DNA of 57,580 nt from NCBI GenBank assembly GCA_026709535.1, contig JAPOST010000145.1, forward strand, positions 1 through 57,580. Reading direction: 5' to 3'. The translations under genes and the position numbers were made by a program. This DNA is from Rhodospirillaceae bacterium. GTDB taxonomy: Bacteria; Pseudomonadota; Alphaproteobacteria; Bin65. Of this stretch, positions 9,247 through 18,780 are shown piece after piece; the first letter of the stretch is position 1, and every line of letters starts with the position of its first letter. Below the pieces are notes generated by a model. That model saw nothing but the letters and a program-made list of their open reading frames with translations. It was not told where the DNA came from and did no database searches.

Positions 9247-9800
9247 GAACATTCAGCCTTTGCGACCGCCATCCTGTAAGCCGTCTGCTTCAAAGAAGAC
9301 AGTCAAGACCTCGGCTTGCCGGACGCAAGCACGACTCATTCAAAGGCATTTGAGTCTATCTTGCTGACGGATTAGAGATCATACCCTTCTCATACAAGCG
9401 ATTCATCGCATCCCAGTCAACTGACCTGCAGGACCGTACACCAGTCGCCCCAGTCGTGGTCGTGAATGCCGAGATGGATTGATACCCTTGCGGTTTCGTC
9501 AATTCCGGCCTGTTTCACGGAAGCGGGGTATCTCGCCGTCAATGGGCAGACCACGTTGCTCATGATGACGGCGTCAGCCCAGATGATGAGCGACATGATC
9601 GTTGGCACACGAGCCTGTCGCGCGTGCAGCTATGCGCCGGGTGATCGCGGCGAACTGGAACAATGCCGTGGCAAGCGTCCCTCAAGCACCCGAACAGTAG
9701 CGGCGTATTGCAGCCCGCGACGAAAACACGATTCCAGCGACCGCGCCTTGATCGAACTCCCCGCCATCGGCCTCTGATCGCGGGTTCCTGAGAACACGCC
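9247..9800. other. gap with a possible DUF6429-like relic
   Basis: About 550 bases without an intact gene. On the minus strand, 9361-9418 would encode DWDAMNRLYEKGMISNPSA, which resembles the end of DUF6429-type proteins (typically WDAMDRLYEKGxISNP). No continuous reading frame surrounds it, so it is at most a decayed fragment. Nothing else is recognised. Confidence 0.3.
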
Positions 9801-10778
9801 TTAGGCCGTCAAGGTCCCTTCCAGTCGCTGCCGGATCAATCGGTCAGCTTCTGTCATGATGCCGTCGATCAGTTCCTTGCACGTCGGGATGTCGTGGATC
9901 AGGCCGGCGACCATTCCGCAACTCCAAGCGCCGCTGTGCATATCGCCGTCAATCATGACCTTCGGATAGACGCCGGCGACTTCCTCAATGATATCGTCGA
10001 TCTTGATGCTGGCACCCAATTTACGTTCCGTCGCCAAAACCCGCTCGACCGCCGGGTTGTTCAGCACCCGCTCGGTATTGCGTAGCGGCCGCATGACCAA
10101 TCGGGTATCCAACTCCGATGCGGCCACGATTGCCTGTTTGACGTTATGATGGACCGGCGCTTCCATCGTCGCGATGAACCGCGTGCCCATGTTCATGCCA
10201 TCAGCCCCCAAGGCGAGGGCCGCCACCAGGCTACGGGCATCAGCCATGCCTCCAGAGGCCACAAATGGGATCTTCAACTCATCGGCCGCACGCGGCAGCA
10301 GGATCATGTTCGGAATATCGTCCTCGCCTGGATGGCCGCCACATTCGAAGCCATCGACCGATACCGCATCACAGCCGATTCGCTCGGCCTTCAGCGAGTG
10401 CCTGACGGATGTGCACTTGTGAATGATCTTGGCGCCGTTCTCCTGCAGCTTCGGCAGGTGCTCCTGCGGGTTCCGGCCGGCCGTCTCGACGATCTTGACG
10501 CCGCCTTCCAGGATGGCGTCGATGTATTCGGGGTAGGGTGGCGCCTGGAATGATGGCAGGAAGGTCAGATTGACGCCGAACGGTTTGTCCGTCATTTTGT
10601 GACACTTGGCGATTTCCTTTGCCAGATCTTCCGGTGTCTTTTGCGTCAGCCCGGTAATGATTCCGAGCCCTCCTGCATTCGACACGGCCGCCGCCAGTTC
10701 GGCATAACCGACGTAATGCATGCCGCCCTGAATGATAGGATGTTCGATACCGAGCAATTCGGTAATGCGGGTTTTCAT
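9801..10778 (-). CDS. nitronate monooxygenase-type flavoprotein (copy 1)
   Basis: A 325-residue TIM-barrel flavoprotein of the 2-nitropropane dioxygenase/enoyl reductase type. It has the N-terminal PIIQGGMHYVGYAELAAAVS, FMN-contacting KIIHKCTSVRHSLKAERIG, and GGHPGEDDIPNMIL with the downstream ASGGMADARSLVAALALGAD. Members oxidise nitronates or act as NAD(P)H-dependent flavin oxidoreductases; the substrate is not visible. It lies last in a minus-strand cluster with an acyl-CoA ligase, a GST and a second NMO-type gene. Confidence 0.88.
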   Translation of the reverse strand: MKTRITELLGIEHPIIQGGMHYVGYAELAAAVSNAGGLGIITGLTQKTPEDLAKEIAKCHKMTDKPFGVNLTFLPSFQAPPYPEYIDAILEGGVKIVETAGRNPQEHLPKLQENGAKIIHKCTSVRHSLKAERIGCDAVSVDGFECGGHPGEDDIPNMILLPRAADELKIPFVASGGMADARSLVAALALGADGMNMGTRFIATMEAPVHHNVKQAIVAASELDTRLVMRPLRNTERVLNNPAVERVLATERKLGASIKIDDIIEEVAGVYPKVMIDGDMHSGAWSCGMVAGLIHDIPTCKELIDGIMTEADRLIRQRLEGTLTA

Positions 10779-10945
10779 GATACAATCCTTCTCCGATTGA
10801 AAAGTGCGCCTTCACAGCCGCCAAGCGATCCAAGGTAGATGAGGAACAAAGCAGCTTGATCGCCTGACTTGATGCGTACAATCGGTTCGGCAGTGCATGA
10901 AAAGCAGAGACAGACGACGTCCCAAGCATTGTCACCTGGAGCGTC

Positions 10946-12481
10946 CTATTCCACTGACCTTGATCCGTCGTCCAGATCCACAAGCAGGCGCCGCATGATC
11001 TTGCCCGACGCTGTGATTGGCACGTCGTCAACAAATTGGATGGCGCGAGGCGCCTTGTAGGCAGCAAGGTGGCCGCGACAGTGATCTGCCAGTTCACGGC
11101 GCTCGGCCTCCGTACCCGGTTTCAGTACCACATAGGCCTTGGCAATTTCTCCCTTGGCAGGATCATCAACACCACATACGGCGGCAAGAGCAACGGCAGG
11201 GTGCATGCACAACACCCGCTCCAGCTCTGCCGGATAGACATTGAAACCGGCGGTAAGGATCATGTCCTTCTTCCGATCAACGATCGTGAAATAGCCGTCT
11301 TCGTCCATGGTAACGACGTCTCCGGTGTGCATCCAGCCGTCAGCCCGGATAGTCTCTGCAGTCGCGTCCGGATTACCGTAGTAGCCTTGCATGACCAGTG
11401 GTCCCTTGATCATGAGTTCGCCGGGCTCGCCTGCCGCCACTTCCCGCTCTGGCTCTTCAAGGTCGACCACGCGGGCCATTGTGCCAGACAGCGCGGGGCC
11501 GATGGTCCCGGGCTTGTTGATGGCCAGCGCCGGATTGGAGGTGCCTGCGCCTGACAGCTCGGTCATGCCCCACAGCTCCAGGATCGGCACTCCGGTACGC
11601 TCAAGAAATTCGATGGATTTTGCTGCCGGCAAGGTCTGTCCGCCGACCGTGCATCGGGTCAGTGAAGACAGGTCGTAGCTATCGAATTCAGGATAGGCCA
11701 GAAGATAGTAATAGCCGGTCGGGACGATATCCATCATCGTCGCACGATGTTCTTCGACGGCGCTCAGCATTCCCTTTTCGGTGAAACGGTCGAGCAGCAC
11801 CAGTGTTGACCCACACAGGAAATTGGCATTGAACACGACCGACCCGTACACGTGCGGACAAGGCAAAGGGCTCACATAGATGTCTTGTGACGACCTGCTC
11901 TGCACTAGCGCGGTATAAGCCGGATTGAGCAGCAGGCTGCGCTGGGACTGCATCGCGCCTTTGGGGCGGCCCGTCGTTCCGGATGTGTAGCAAATTGCGC
12001 CCAGGTCGCCGCCGTCCACCACAACCGGAGAAAATCCCGGTTTTCCCCGTTGCAGGAAATCACTGAAAGACGTTGCGCCGGCGGGCAAATCCTCTCCCCA
12101 GAGTATGACGTCCTTGAGCGCGCCGCCCTTCATGTCGAGCAGAGGCTGTCCCTTGTCCGGTGATGCGATCACGGCGCGGGACCCGGCATCCTCCACGATG
12201 TAGCGAACCTCGTCGGGTGTCAGCATCACGTTGATCGGATTGACGACGGCGCCGATTTTCATGATGCCATAGTAGGCGACCAACCATTCCCAGCAGTTCG
12301 GACCGAACAGCATGACCCGATCGCCCGGCGCAATTCCCATGGCGGTCAGGCCGTTGGCAACGCGATTTGACAGTTCCTCTGCCTGGACAAAAGTCAGGTT
12401 GCGCGTTTGTGTGATCAACGCGGTCTTGTCACCGAAACGTGCTGCTGCCGTCGGCAGTATGTCGCCAACCGACTGAACCAT
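10946..12481 (-). CDS. class I adenylate-forming acyl-CoA ligase
   Basis: A 511-residue AMP-dependent synthetase/ligase. The P-loop YTSGTTGRPKGAM, the A5-like LELWGMTELSGAG, the A7 GWMHTGDVVTMDEDGYFTI and the C-terminal catalytic lysine region ITASGKIMRRLL are all present. It activates a carboxylic acid, probably a fatty or aromatic acid, as acyl-AMP and then acyl-CoA. The clustering with NMO-type flavoproteins and a GST suggests breakdown of an unusual substrate. Specificity cannot be read from the sequence. Confidence 0.9.
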   Translation of the reverse strand: MVQSVGDILPTAAARFGDKTALITQTRNLTFVQAEELSNRVANGLTAMGIAPGDRVMLFGPNCWEWLVAYYGIMKIGAVVNPINVMLTPDEVRYIVEDAGSRAVIASPDKGQPLLDMKGGALKDVILWGEDLPAGATSFSDFLQRGKPGFSPVVVDGGDLGAICYTSGTTGRPKGAMQSQRSLLLNPAYTALVQSRSSQDIYVSPLPCPHVYGSVVFNANFLCGSTLVLLDRFTEKGMLSAVEEHRATMMDIVPTGYYYLLAYPEFDSYDLSSLTRCTVGGQTLPAAKSIEFLERTGVPILELWGMTELSGAGTSNPALAINKPGTIGPALSGTMARVVDLEEPEREVAAGEPGELMIKGPLVMQGYYGNPDATAETIRADGWMHTGDVVTMDEDGYFTIVDRKKDMILTAGFNVYPAELERVLCMHPAVALAAVCGVDDPAKGEIAKAYVVLKPGTEAERRELADHCRGHLAAYKAPRAIQFVDDVPITASGKIMRRLLVDLDDGSRSVE

Positions 12482-12508
12482 TTGTCCCCCCTTGCGGTCC
12501 TTCCGCCG

Positions 12509-13126
12509 CTACGCAGCCTCTCGAAGCGCCAGCACCTTTTTCAGGGCGGGACGCTCCTTGAGCCGTCGAACATATGCAGAAAGATTTTGCATATCCGAAA
12601 TATCGACACCTACCTGGGCTGACATCATGCAGGCATGGCCTGTCACCACATCAGCGATCGTGAAGTCGCCCGCCAAATAATCGTGTCCTTCCAGATGGGA
12701 ATCGATGGAAATCAGCAGATTGCCCAACAACCGCAAAGCCCGCTTGGCGTGGACCTCGGAGCGTCGGTCAGGCGGAAGAAGAATGGCTTCGACCACATAG
12801 TTTCCTAGCGGTCCCATCAGCATGCCTTCACCGTAATGCAGCCACTGCAGGTAGCCGGGAAAATCCGGCGAGTCCAGCATGGGCGCGAAACGGCCTTCAC
12901 CATAGCGGCAGAGAAGGTACTGGGCAATCGCGGTGCTTTCCGAGATGCGAACGTCGCCGTCATCCAGAACAGGGACCCGACCATTCGGGCTGATCGCCAG
13001 AAACTCGGGCGTTCGCATCGCCTTGTCACCCAAGGTGTAGCGCTCGATCTCATACTCGAGTCCGAGTTCGTTCAGCAGCCACGCGACCCGTTCGGCGCGA
13101 GTGTTTGGGGCGAAATAGAGTTTCAT
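12509..13126 (-). CDS. glutathione S-transferase family protein
   Basis: About 205 residues. N-terminal thioredoxin-like domain MKLYFAPNTRAERVAWLLNE, with the cis-Pro/glutathione site NGRVPVLDDGDVRISESTAI. The C-terminal helical domain contains the N-capping motif DYLAGDFTIADVV. Start 13126 was chosen because relatives begin MKLY and AAAGG precedes it; an in-frame start at 13141 also exists. It lies between the ligase and the second NMO-type gene, probably in one operon. Confidence 0.9.
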   Translation of the reverse strand: MKLYFAPNTRAERVAWLLNELGLEYEIERYTLGDKAMRTPEFLAISPNGRVPVLDDGDVRISESTAIAQYLLCRYGEGRFAPMLDSPDFPGYLQWLHYGEGMLMGPLGNYVVEAILLPPDRRSEVHAKRALRLLGNLLISIDSHLEGHDYLAGDFTIADVVTGHACMMSAQVGVDISDMQNLSAYVRRLKERPALKKVLALREAA

Positions 13127-13162
13127 CATCAAGCCTTTCAAGATCGTGAGAAGTGTAGCGCC

Positions 13163-14146
13163 TCAGACCGCAAGGGCCTCGAGATGGATTTTTTGCGCTT
13201 GCCCGGCCTCAAGATATTCCTTCTTCAGACGAGTGATCAGTTCGGATGCTGTCGGCAGATCCCGGATGCTGCCAACCCCTTGACCGGCTGACCAGATATC
13301 CCGCCACGGTTTCTTTTCTTCGTCGTCTTCCGCACCGGCCAGTTCGAGTCCGAGATCGAACGCCGGCTTCTGGTCTGTCTCCGGATTGATCCCGGCCAGA
13401 TGCAGGCTGCGCGCAAGAAAGTTGGCGGGCACGCCCGAGACAACCGGCGTATAGATGATGTCCATTGCCGTCGCGTCGATCAACATCTGCTTGTAGGCGT
13501 CGGTCACTTGGCACTCCCTGGTCGCCAAGAAGCGAGTGCCCATGTAGGCCAGATCCGCGCCCATCATCTGCGCGGCAGCGACATCGCCACCCTTGGAAAT
13601 GCTGCCAGACAAGATGATGGTCTTGTCGAAGAACTGGCGGATTTCGTTTACCAGCGCGAAGGGGCTGAGCGAGCCGCCATGCCCGCCGGCCCCGGCGGCA
13701 ACTGCGATCAGGCCGTCAACACCCGCCGATGCGGCCTTGCGGGCGTGTTTCGGGTTGACAACATCGTGGATGACGATTCCGCCATAGGCATGCACGGCGT
13801 CCACCAGCCTTGCATCAGCACCCAGGATGGTCATGACGATCGGCGCCTTGTATTTGATGCACAGGGCCAGATCGGCCTGCAGGCGCGGATTGCTGGGATG
13901 GACGACCAGATTGACGCCGAAAGGTGCCGGCGCCTGCCCGGTTTCCTGTTCTTGCGCTGCCAAAGCGGACGTGATTTCGCCGAGCCATTGCTCCAGCCCT
14001 TCGCTTGTGCGTTGGTTGAGCGCCGGAAACCCGGCGATGACGCCCGCCTTGCAACACTCAATGACAAGGCGCGGGCCGGATGCCAGAAACATCGGCGCAG
14101 CTATGACTGGCAGGCCAAGGCGCCCTTCGAGAAGTTCAGGCAGCAT
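13163..14146 (-). CDS. nitronate monooxygenase-type flavoprotein (copy 2)
   Basis: A 327-residue FMN TIM-barrel protein, distantly related to the copy at 9801-10778. It has LGLPVIAAPMFLASGP at the N-terminus, the glycine-rich AAGAGGHGGSLSPF and GSISKGGDVAAAQMMGADLAYMGTR. The C-terminal IWSAGQGVGSIRDLPTASELI is typical of the class in which the sequence AGQGVG follows the barrel. It is the first gene of the minus-strand cluster and is divergent from the GlxA-type regulator across a 126-bp promoter region. Confidence 0.88.
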   Translation of the reverse strand: MLPELLEGRLGLPVIAAPMFLASGPRLVIECCKAGVIAGFPALNQRTSEGLEQWLGEITSALAAQEQETGQAPAPFGVNLVVHPSNPRLQADLALCIKYKAPIVMTILGADARLVDAVHAYGGIVIHDVVNPKHARKAASAGVDGLIAVAAGAGGHGGSLSPFALVNEIRQFFDKTIILSGSISKGGDVAAAQMMGADLAYMGTRFLATRECQVTDAYKQMLIDATAMDIIYTPVVSGVPANFLARSLHLAGINPETDQKPAFDLGLELAGAEDDEEKKPWRDIWSAGQGVGSIRDLPTASELITRLKKEYLEAGQAQKIHLEALAV

Positions 14147-14272
14147 CGTGGGACCTCTTTTGCGAATTCGATAACACCGATCCTTGTATGGCCCTGATCA
14201 GTGGCGCCGAAGTGGCGTTTATGACATATCAATGGTCAAATTTGCCAAACTGGCTTGAGGAAGGAAGAACGA

Positions 14273-15298
14273 ATGATCAATGTCGGCATCGTCCTTGTTC
14301 CAAATGTCTACCTGTACAGCGTCGGGGGAATGATGGATGCATTTCAGATTGCCAACGACCACATCAGCCGCCAGCAAGGCGCGCAGACCCGACTGTTCGG
14401 CTGCCGTACTGTCGGCGTGTCGGATGCAGCGGTTGTCGCCAGCGGGGGTGTCACGCTTCAGCCAGACATGACCATTGCCGAGGCCGAAAGTTTTGACCTG
14501 ATCTACGTCCCGGCCTTCTGCTACAAGGGCATGAATATTTTCGAGAACATAGTCTCGGAACAGGCTTCGTTGCTCTGCTGGCTGTCCGAGTGCTGGCAAA
14601 AGGGCAGCGTGTTGTCAGCCAACTGTACCGGCACCTTTCTGTTGGCGGAAACAGGTCTGTTGAACAGGCGTCGTGCTACCACAGCCTGGTGGCTGGAGCG
14701 GTCATTCCGGCGCCGCTTTCCCAGAGTCGACCTGGATGCCAATGCCCTGTTGGCCGAAGATGACCGTCTGTTGACGACCGGCGCGATGACGGCTCACCTG
14801 AACATGGCCATTCACTTGATCGGTCGTCATGCCGGTCCGCATCTGGCAGCGATATGCGCAAGAGCCATGCTGATCGACATCGGGCCGAATTCGCAACGAC
14901 CGTATCAGGAATTGCTGGAGCATAACCTGAGCGTCGATCCCCTGGTCGCCAAAGCGCAATACTGGCTGCAGAACAACGTTGGCGCAGCGATTGATCAGAA
15001 GACACTGGCGCGACGCATGAATGTCAGCCAGCGTACGCTGATCCGTCGATTCAACGCCGAACTCGGTATAGCGCCCCTGACCTATTTGCAGCATGTTCGC
15101 ATAGAGACTGCCAAAAAGATGCTGGAAAATACCGCTGCGCCCCTGACCGAAATCGTTGGACGGGTTGGCTATTTCGATCTCAGTTCCTTCACGCGCCTGT
15201 TCAAGCGGAAAACGGGATTGACACCGTATGCCTATCGGCAACGGTTCGGTCAGCTCGGCAGCAGCCGTTTGGAGAGCGTCGGTCAGATGCCACGCTGA
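14273..15298 (+). CDS. GlxA-family AraC-type transcriptional regulator
   Basis: A 341-residue two-domain regulator. The N-terminal DJ-1/PfpI-like domain (about 1-170) keeps the elbow cysteine in SANCTGTFLLAETG. The C-terminal AraC helix-turn-helix pair includes TLARRMNVSQRTLIRRFNAE and EIVGRVGYFDLSSFTRLFKR. The start is supported by GGAAGGA upstream and by MINVGIVLVPN. Its position head-to-head with the NMO/ligase/GST cluster makes control of that cluster likely (inference). Confidence 0.9.
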   Translation: MINVGIVLVPNVYLYSVGGMMDAFQIANDHISRQQGAQTRLFGCRTVGVSDAAVVASGGVTLQPDMTIAEAESFDLIYVPAFCYKGMNIFENIVSEQASLLCWLSECWQKGSVLSANCTGTFLLAETGLLNRRRATTAWWLERSFRRRFPRVDLDANALLAEDDRLLTTGAMTAHLNMAIHLIGRHAGPHLAAICARAMLIDIGPNSQRPYQELLEHNLSVDPLVAKAQYWLQNNVGAAIDQKTLARRMNVSQRTLIRRFNAELGIAPLTYLQHVRIETAKKMLENTAAPLTEIVGRVGYFDLSSFTRLFKRKTGLTPYAYRQRFGQLGSSRLESVGQMPR

Positions 15299-15504
15299 AG
15301 GTTGGGGTGCGCCAACGGCGAGATTGCAAGGCAATGTCACAGATCGCGCATTTGGAATCCCGCGCCTGACAATTGACAAACGACTTGTGCGCCAAATCAG
15401 GCGGAATATGCCTTTGTGGCGCTCATTCCCTCAAGATAACAGATTTGCTGGACAGGATCGGAAGATTAAAGTCTGTCTTGCTGCACGAACTGGGCAGACA
15501 TGTT

Positions 15505-15591
15505 GCGGACGTGGCGAAACTGGTAAACGCATGGGGCTTAAAACCCCACGGCCCCTGGGCCTTGCGGGTTCAAGTCCCGCCGTCCGCACCA
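15505..15591 (+). tRNA. tRNA-Leu (TAA)
   Basis: An 87-nt class II tRNA. Acceptor GCGGACG pairs with CGTCCGC and is followed by ACCA. The anticodon stem TGGGG/CCCCA encloses CTTAAAA, giving anticodon TAA. A variable arm and the T-arm GCGGGTTCAAGTCCCGC follow. Confidence 0.97.
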
Positions 15592-15777
15592 AACCGTAAA
15601 CGAGTGTGCCAGTCTTGATGTCTGATATGCTCAGGTGGTGGTTGGAATGCTCTGTTGCCGATATGCTGCAATCAGGCGCCGAGACAGAAAGGGCAACAGT
15701 TCCTGCAACACCCGAAATTCCGGGAACAAACCTCGAGGCGGTTACGGAGGCGTTGGCCGCCTGAGAGCTGACTGAAC

Positions 15778-18111
15778 TCAGGAATCCTGCGCCATCTGCA
15801 AGGCCTGCCATACGGCCATCGGCGTCGCCGGCATGGGCAGTTCGGTCACGCCGGCTGGTCGCACTGCATCCAGAAGCGCGATCATGGTGCAGGCCATGCC
15901 GCCGACACAGCCAGCTTCGCCTGCACCCTTGATGCCCAGCGGATTGGTTTTCGTGATGGTTGGACTTGAACAGACTGTGATGCTTGGCATGTCCTCCGCC
16001 CGTGGCACGGCATAGTCCATGAACGAGCCGGTAATCAACTGGCCGTTTTCGTCCCAGACGATGTCTTCCATAAGGATCTGGCCAGCGCCTTGGACGATCC
16101 CGCCATGCAGCTGACCTTTCAGCAGCAGCGGATTCATTACGGTCCCAACATCATTGATTGCCACCCAGTTCAACAGTTCTGCCATTCCGGTTTCCGGATC
16201 AATCTCCAATTCACAGCAATGGGTGCCATTCGGGAAGGTCGGTCCCGGATGGCGAAAGGTGGCACTGGCACAGAGCCCGTTTTCACCACCGCCGGGAGCA
16301 CCGAAGAAGTTATGGGCCAGCCTGGCAATTTCGGTGATGGCAATTATCTTGTCGGTCCCAGCCACCGAGAAGGTACCGTCATTGAATTCGACATCAGTCG
16401 TCGCTGTCTCGAAATGATGGGCAGCGATGATCTTGCCCTTCTCGATGATCTTGTTGCTGGCGGCCTGGATCACGCCGCTGCCCAGTCCAGACGAGCGTGA
16501 TCCGTAGGTGCCATGACCGTAGGCGACGATATCCGTATCGCCCTGAACGAAGCGTATCTGCTCGAATTCCAGACCCAGCGTGTTACAGAGCGCTTGGCGG
16601 AAAACGGTTTCGTGGCCTTGTCCATGGGAGAGTGTACCGACCGTCAAAGTCACGCCGCCTTCCGGATCAAAGCGGATCTCAGCACCTTCATCGCCTAGAC
16701 CAGCGGACTGTTCGATGGCATTTGTGATACCGAAACCACGTAGTTTGCTGCGCGCAGCACTCTCCTGTCGGCGCCTTTCGAAACCGGCATAATCAGCCGC
16801 GGCAAGCGCCTTGTCCATATTGGTTTCGAACTGGCCACAATCGTATCTGTACTGAAGCCCGGTCTGAAACGGCATCGCGTCTTCGGGGATGAGATTGCGG
16901 CGACGAAGGGCCACCCGGTCAAAGCCCATTTCTGCTGCTGCCCGTTCTACAAGCATCTCGCAAAGATAGATCGATTCCGGTCGACCCGCGCCGCGGTAGG
17001 GCCCTATGGGACAGGTGTTGGTGAATACCGCGGTCACGTCCACGGCCGCCGCGCCGGTTTTGTACATCCCTACGATCGCGCCCATATTTCCGAATGTCGG
17101 CAACGGACCGAAGAAACTGCAATAGGCCCCCAGCGCCGCAACGGACTTCACCCTGGTGGCAAGGAAGTCGCCTTCTTCGGACAATGCCAGTTCCGCCGTC
17201 AGGCGGCTGTCCCGGCCCTGATCATCGACCAGGAAATGTTCACTGCGGTCACCCTTCCACTTGACCGGTCGGCCCACCTTCCTGGCCGCCCAGACCACCA
17301 GAGGCATTTCCGGAAACAGGCCGCCGCGCAGGCCAAAACCACCGCCCATGTCAGGGCTGACCAGCCGCAGCTTGCTGATCGGGATCTTGAGCGTGAATTG
17401 GGCCAGAAGGTTCCTGTTGTCGTGAGGTCCCTGCGTGCCGGTCCAAAGGGTGTATCGATCAGCGTATCGATCGTATTCGCCCAAAGCTGCACGAGGCTCC
17501 ATCGGATTCTGGGCGACCCGGTTGATCGGCAGATCCATGCTGACGACATGCGCGGCGGTTTGAAAGATGCCATCCACCGCTTCCCAGTCCCCCATAGACT
17601 GCCGGAAACTGACGTTGTCTCCCAAGTCAGGCCAGACGAGTGCTGCATCATCCGTAACCGCTTCTTCGGTTCTGATCACGGCCGGCAGCTCTTCATAGTC
17701 GATATCGATCAACTCCGCCGCATCCCTCGCCTGGGCTGCGGTTTCGGCGACGACGAAGGCGACGGGATCGCCGACAAACTTCACCACGCCGGGTGCCAGC
17801 GGCGGCCGATACGGCTCGTGGATCGGCGTATCGTCAGGCCGTTTCAGCGGCAGCAACATGGGGGCTAGCGAGGGCAATACGCCCAACGCGTCGGCTGCCC
17901 AGTCGTCATGGACCAGGATCGCCAGGACGCCCGGCGCCTCAAGTGCTGCTGTCATGTCGATGCGATCGATCGTGGCGTGTGCGCAGGATGATCGCAGAAC
18001 GTGACCATACGCCTGGTCGGGCCGGTTGAGGTCATCCGTGTACCGACCGCCGCCGCGCAGCAGGCGCGGGTCTTCCCACCTTGGTATGCTCTGACCCAAT
18101 CCAAATTTCAT
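15778..18111 (-). CDS. molybdenum hydroxylase large subunit (xanthine/CO dehydrogenase type)
   Basis: A 777-residue molybdopterin-binding subunit of the xanthine oxidase family. It has IPRWEDPRLLRGGGRYTDD at the N-terminus, the DMGGGFGLRGGL cofactor loop, GPYRGAGRPES, and GIKGAGEAGCVGG with the catalytic Glu near the C-terminus. The CO-dehydrogenase AYxCSFR loop is absent, so it is not a true CoxL. No FAD or [2Fe-2S] subunit gene lies nearby, although these enzymes normally need both. It may pair with subunits elsewhere. Confidence 0.88.
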   Translation of the reverse strand: MKFGLGQSIPRWEDPRLLRGGGRYTDDLNRPDQAYGHVLRSSCAHATIDRIDMTAALEAPGVLAILVHDDWAADALGVLPSLAPMLLPLKRPDDTPIHEPYRPPLAPGVVKFVGDPVAFVVAETAAQARDAAELIDIDYEELPAVIRTEEAVTDDAALVWPDLGDNVSFRQSMGDWEAVDGIFQTAAHVVSMDLPINRVAQNPMEPRAALGEYDRYADRYTLWTGTQGPHDNRNLLAQFTLKIPISKLRLVSPDMGGGFGLRGGLFPEMPLVVWAARKVGRPVKWKGDRSEHFLVDDQGRDSRLTAELALSEEGDFLATRVKSVAALGAYCSFFGPLPTFGNMGAIVGMYKTGAAAVDVTAVFTNTCPIGPYRGAGRPESIYLCEMLVERAAAEMGFDRVALRRRNLIPEDAMPFQTGLQYRYDCGQFETNMDKALAAADYAGFERRRQESAARSKLRGFGITNAIEQSAGLGDEGAEIRFDPEGGVTLTVGTLSHGQGHETVFRQALCNTLGLEFEQIRFVQGDTDIVAYGHGTYGSRSSGLGSGVIQAASNKIIEKGKIIAAHHFETATTDVEFNDGTFSVAGTDKIIAITEIARLAHNFFGAPGGGENGLCASATFRHPGPTFPNGTHCCELEIDPETGMAELLNWVAINDVGTVMNPLLLKGQLHGGIVQGAGQILMEDIVWDENGQLITGSFMDYAVPRAEDMPSITVCSSPTITKTNPLGIKGAGEAGCVGGMACTMIALLDAVRPAGVTELPMPATPMAVWQALQMAQDS

Positions 18112-18780
18112 GCTCTGCTCCCCAAGGCTCCTGCATCGTTTCGGCTATTGGTGTGACCAGATGTTAGCCTTGTTGCTGCTCTCCGAAAAGTCTGGTCGAG
18201 CAGACGACCGGATTGCTTCAGAGATGGAAACGCCACTGAACATCATTGATTGCCGGTCGTGGCTTCGAGGTTCGTGGATTACACTCAGGGGGATGAACGA
18301 CATTGAATGCAGCGCCAACCCTGTGCGCGGGGCGCCAGACGGGCAGCGCTGGTGGCCAGGCGCTACGCTCACGCCAGGCAGTTCAGGCGCGCAGGCCGCG
18401 AGCGCCGTTTCCTGCGCACCCGACCGGGCCGACCGATCCGCGCTATCGACCGCAGGACAAGAGAATATCCCGCGCAACGTCGTCATCCGCGATGAACTCG
18501 GTTACCTGTCCTTCGCTCGGGCCAGTGGCCACCACCTGATGGGTCGGCTCAGCCATCATGGCTAGAGCGTCGAGACCGGCAACAAGAGCTGGCCTTCATG
18601 CATCGCACATGACCCGGCTTCGGTCCGGTAGCCCCGGTGGTCAACATGGCATGCCGATTGACAATCAGGTGTCGAGTTGCGCCCATCCACGTGTTCCAAG
18701 TCTTGGCGGACCGGCTGCCGCCATGCCATATCTTATGCGAATGACCGACGCCCGCATTCTTGTGTACAGATAGGGTTTGC
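18112..18780. other. gap containing an IS21 istB relic
   Basis: About 670 bases between the molybdoenzyme and methyltransferase genes. Apart from the istB relic at 18470-18600 nothing is recognised. Confidence 0.45.
18470..18600 (+). pseudogene. istB fragment (IS21 family)
   Basis: The stretch encodes RDELGYLSFARASGHHLM, matching the Walker-B region of IstB ATPases (typically LDELGYLPFAQAGG). It is then joined directly to LSHHG-stop-SVETGNKSW, matching the IstB C-terminal HHCDIVETGNESW. The region between these two blocks has been deleted. This is the scar of an IS21-type element. Confidence 0.6.

Noticed and set aside
9417-9608. 63-codon minus-strand gene
   Set aside because: No start signal and no family resemblance; lies in a region with only relic-like matches.
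15778-18111. CO dehydrogenase CoxL
   Set aside because: Lacks the AYxCSFR active-site loop and neighbouring coxM/coxS.
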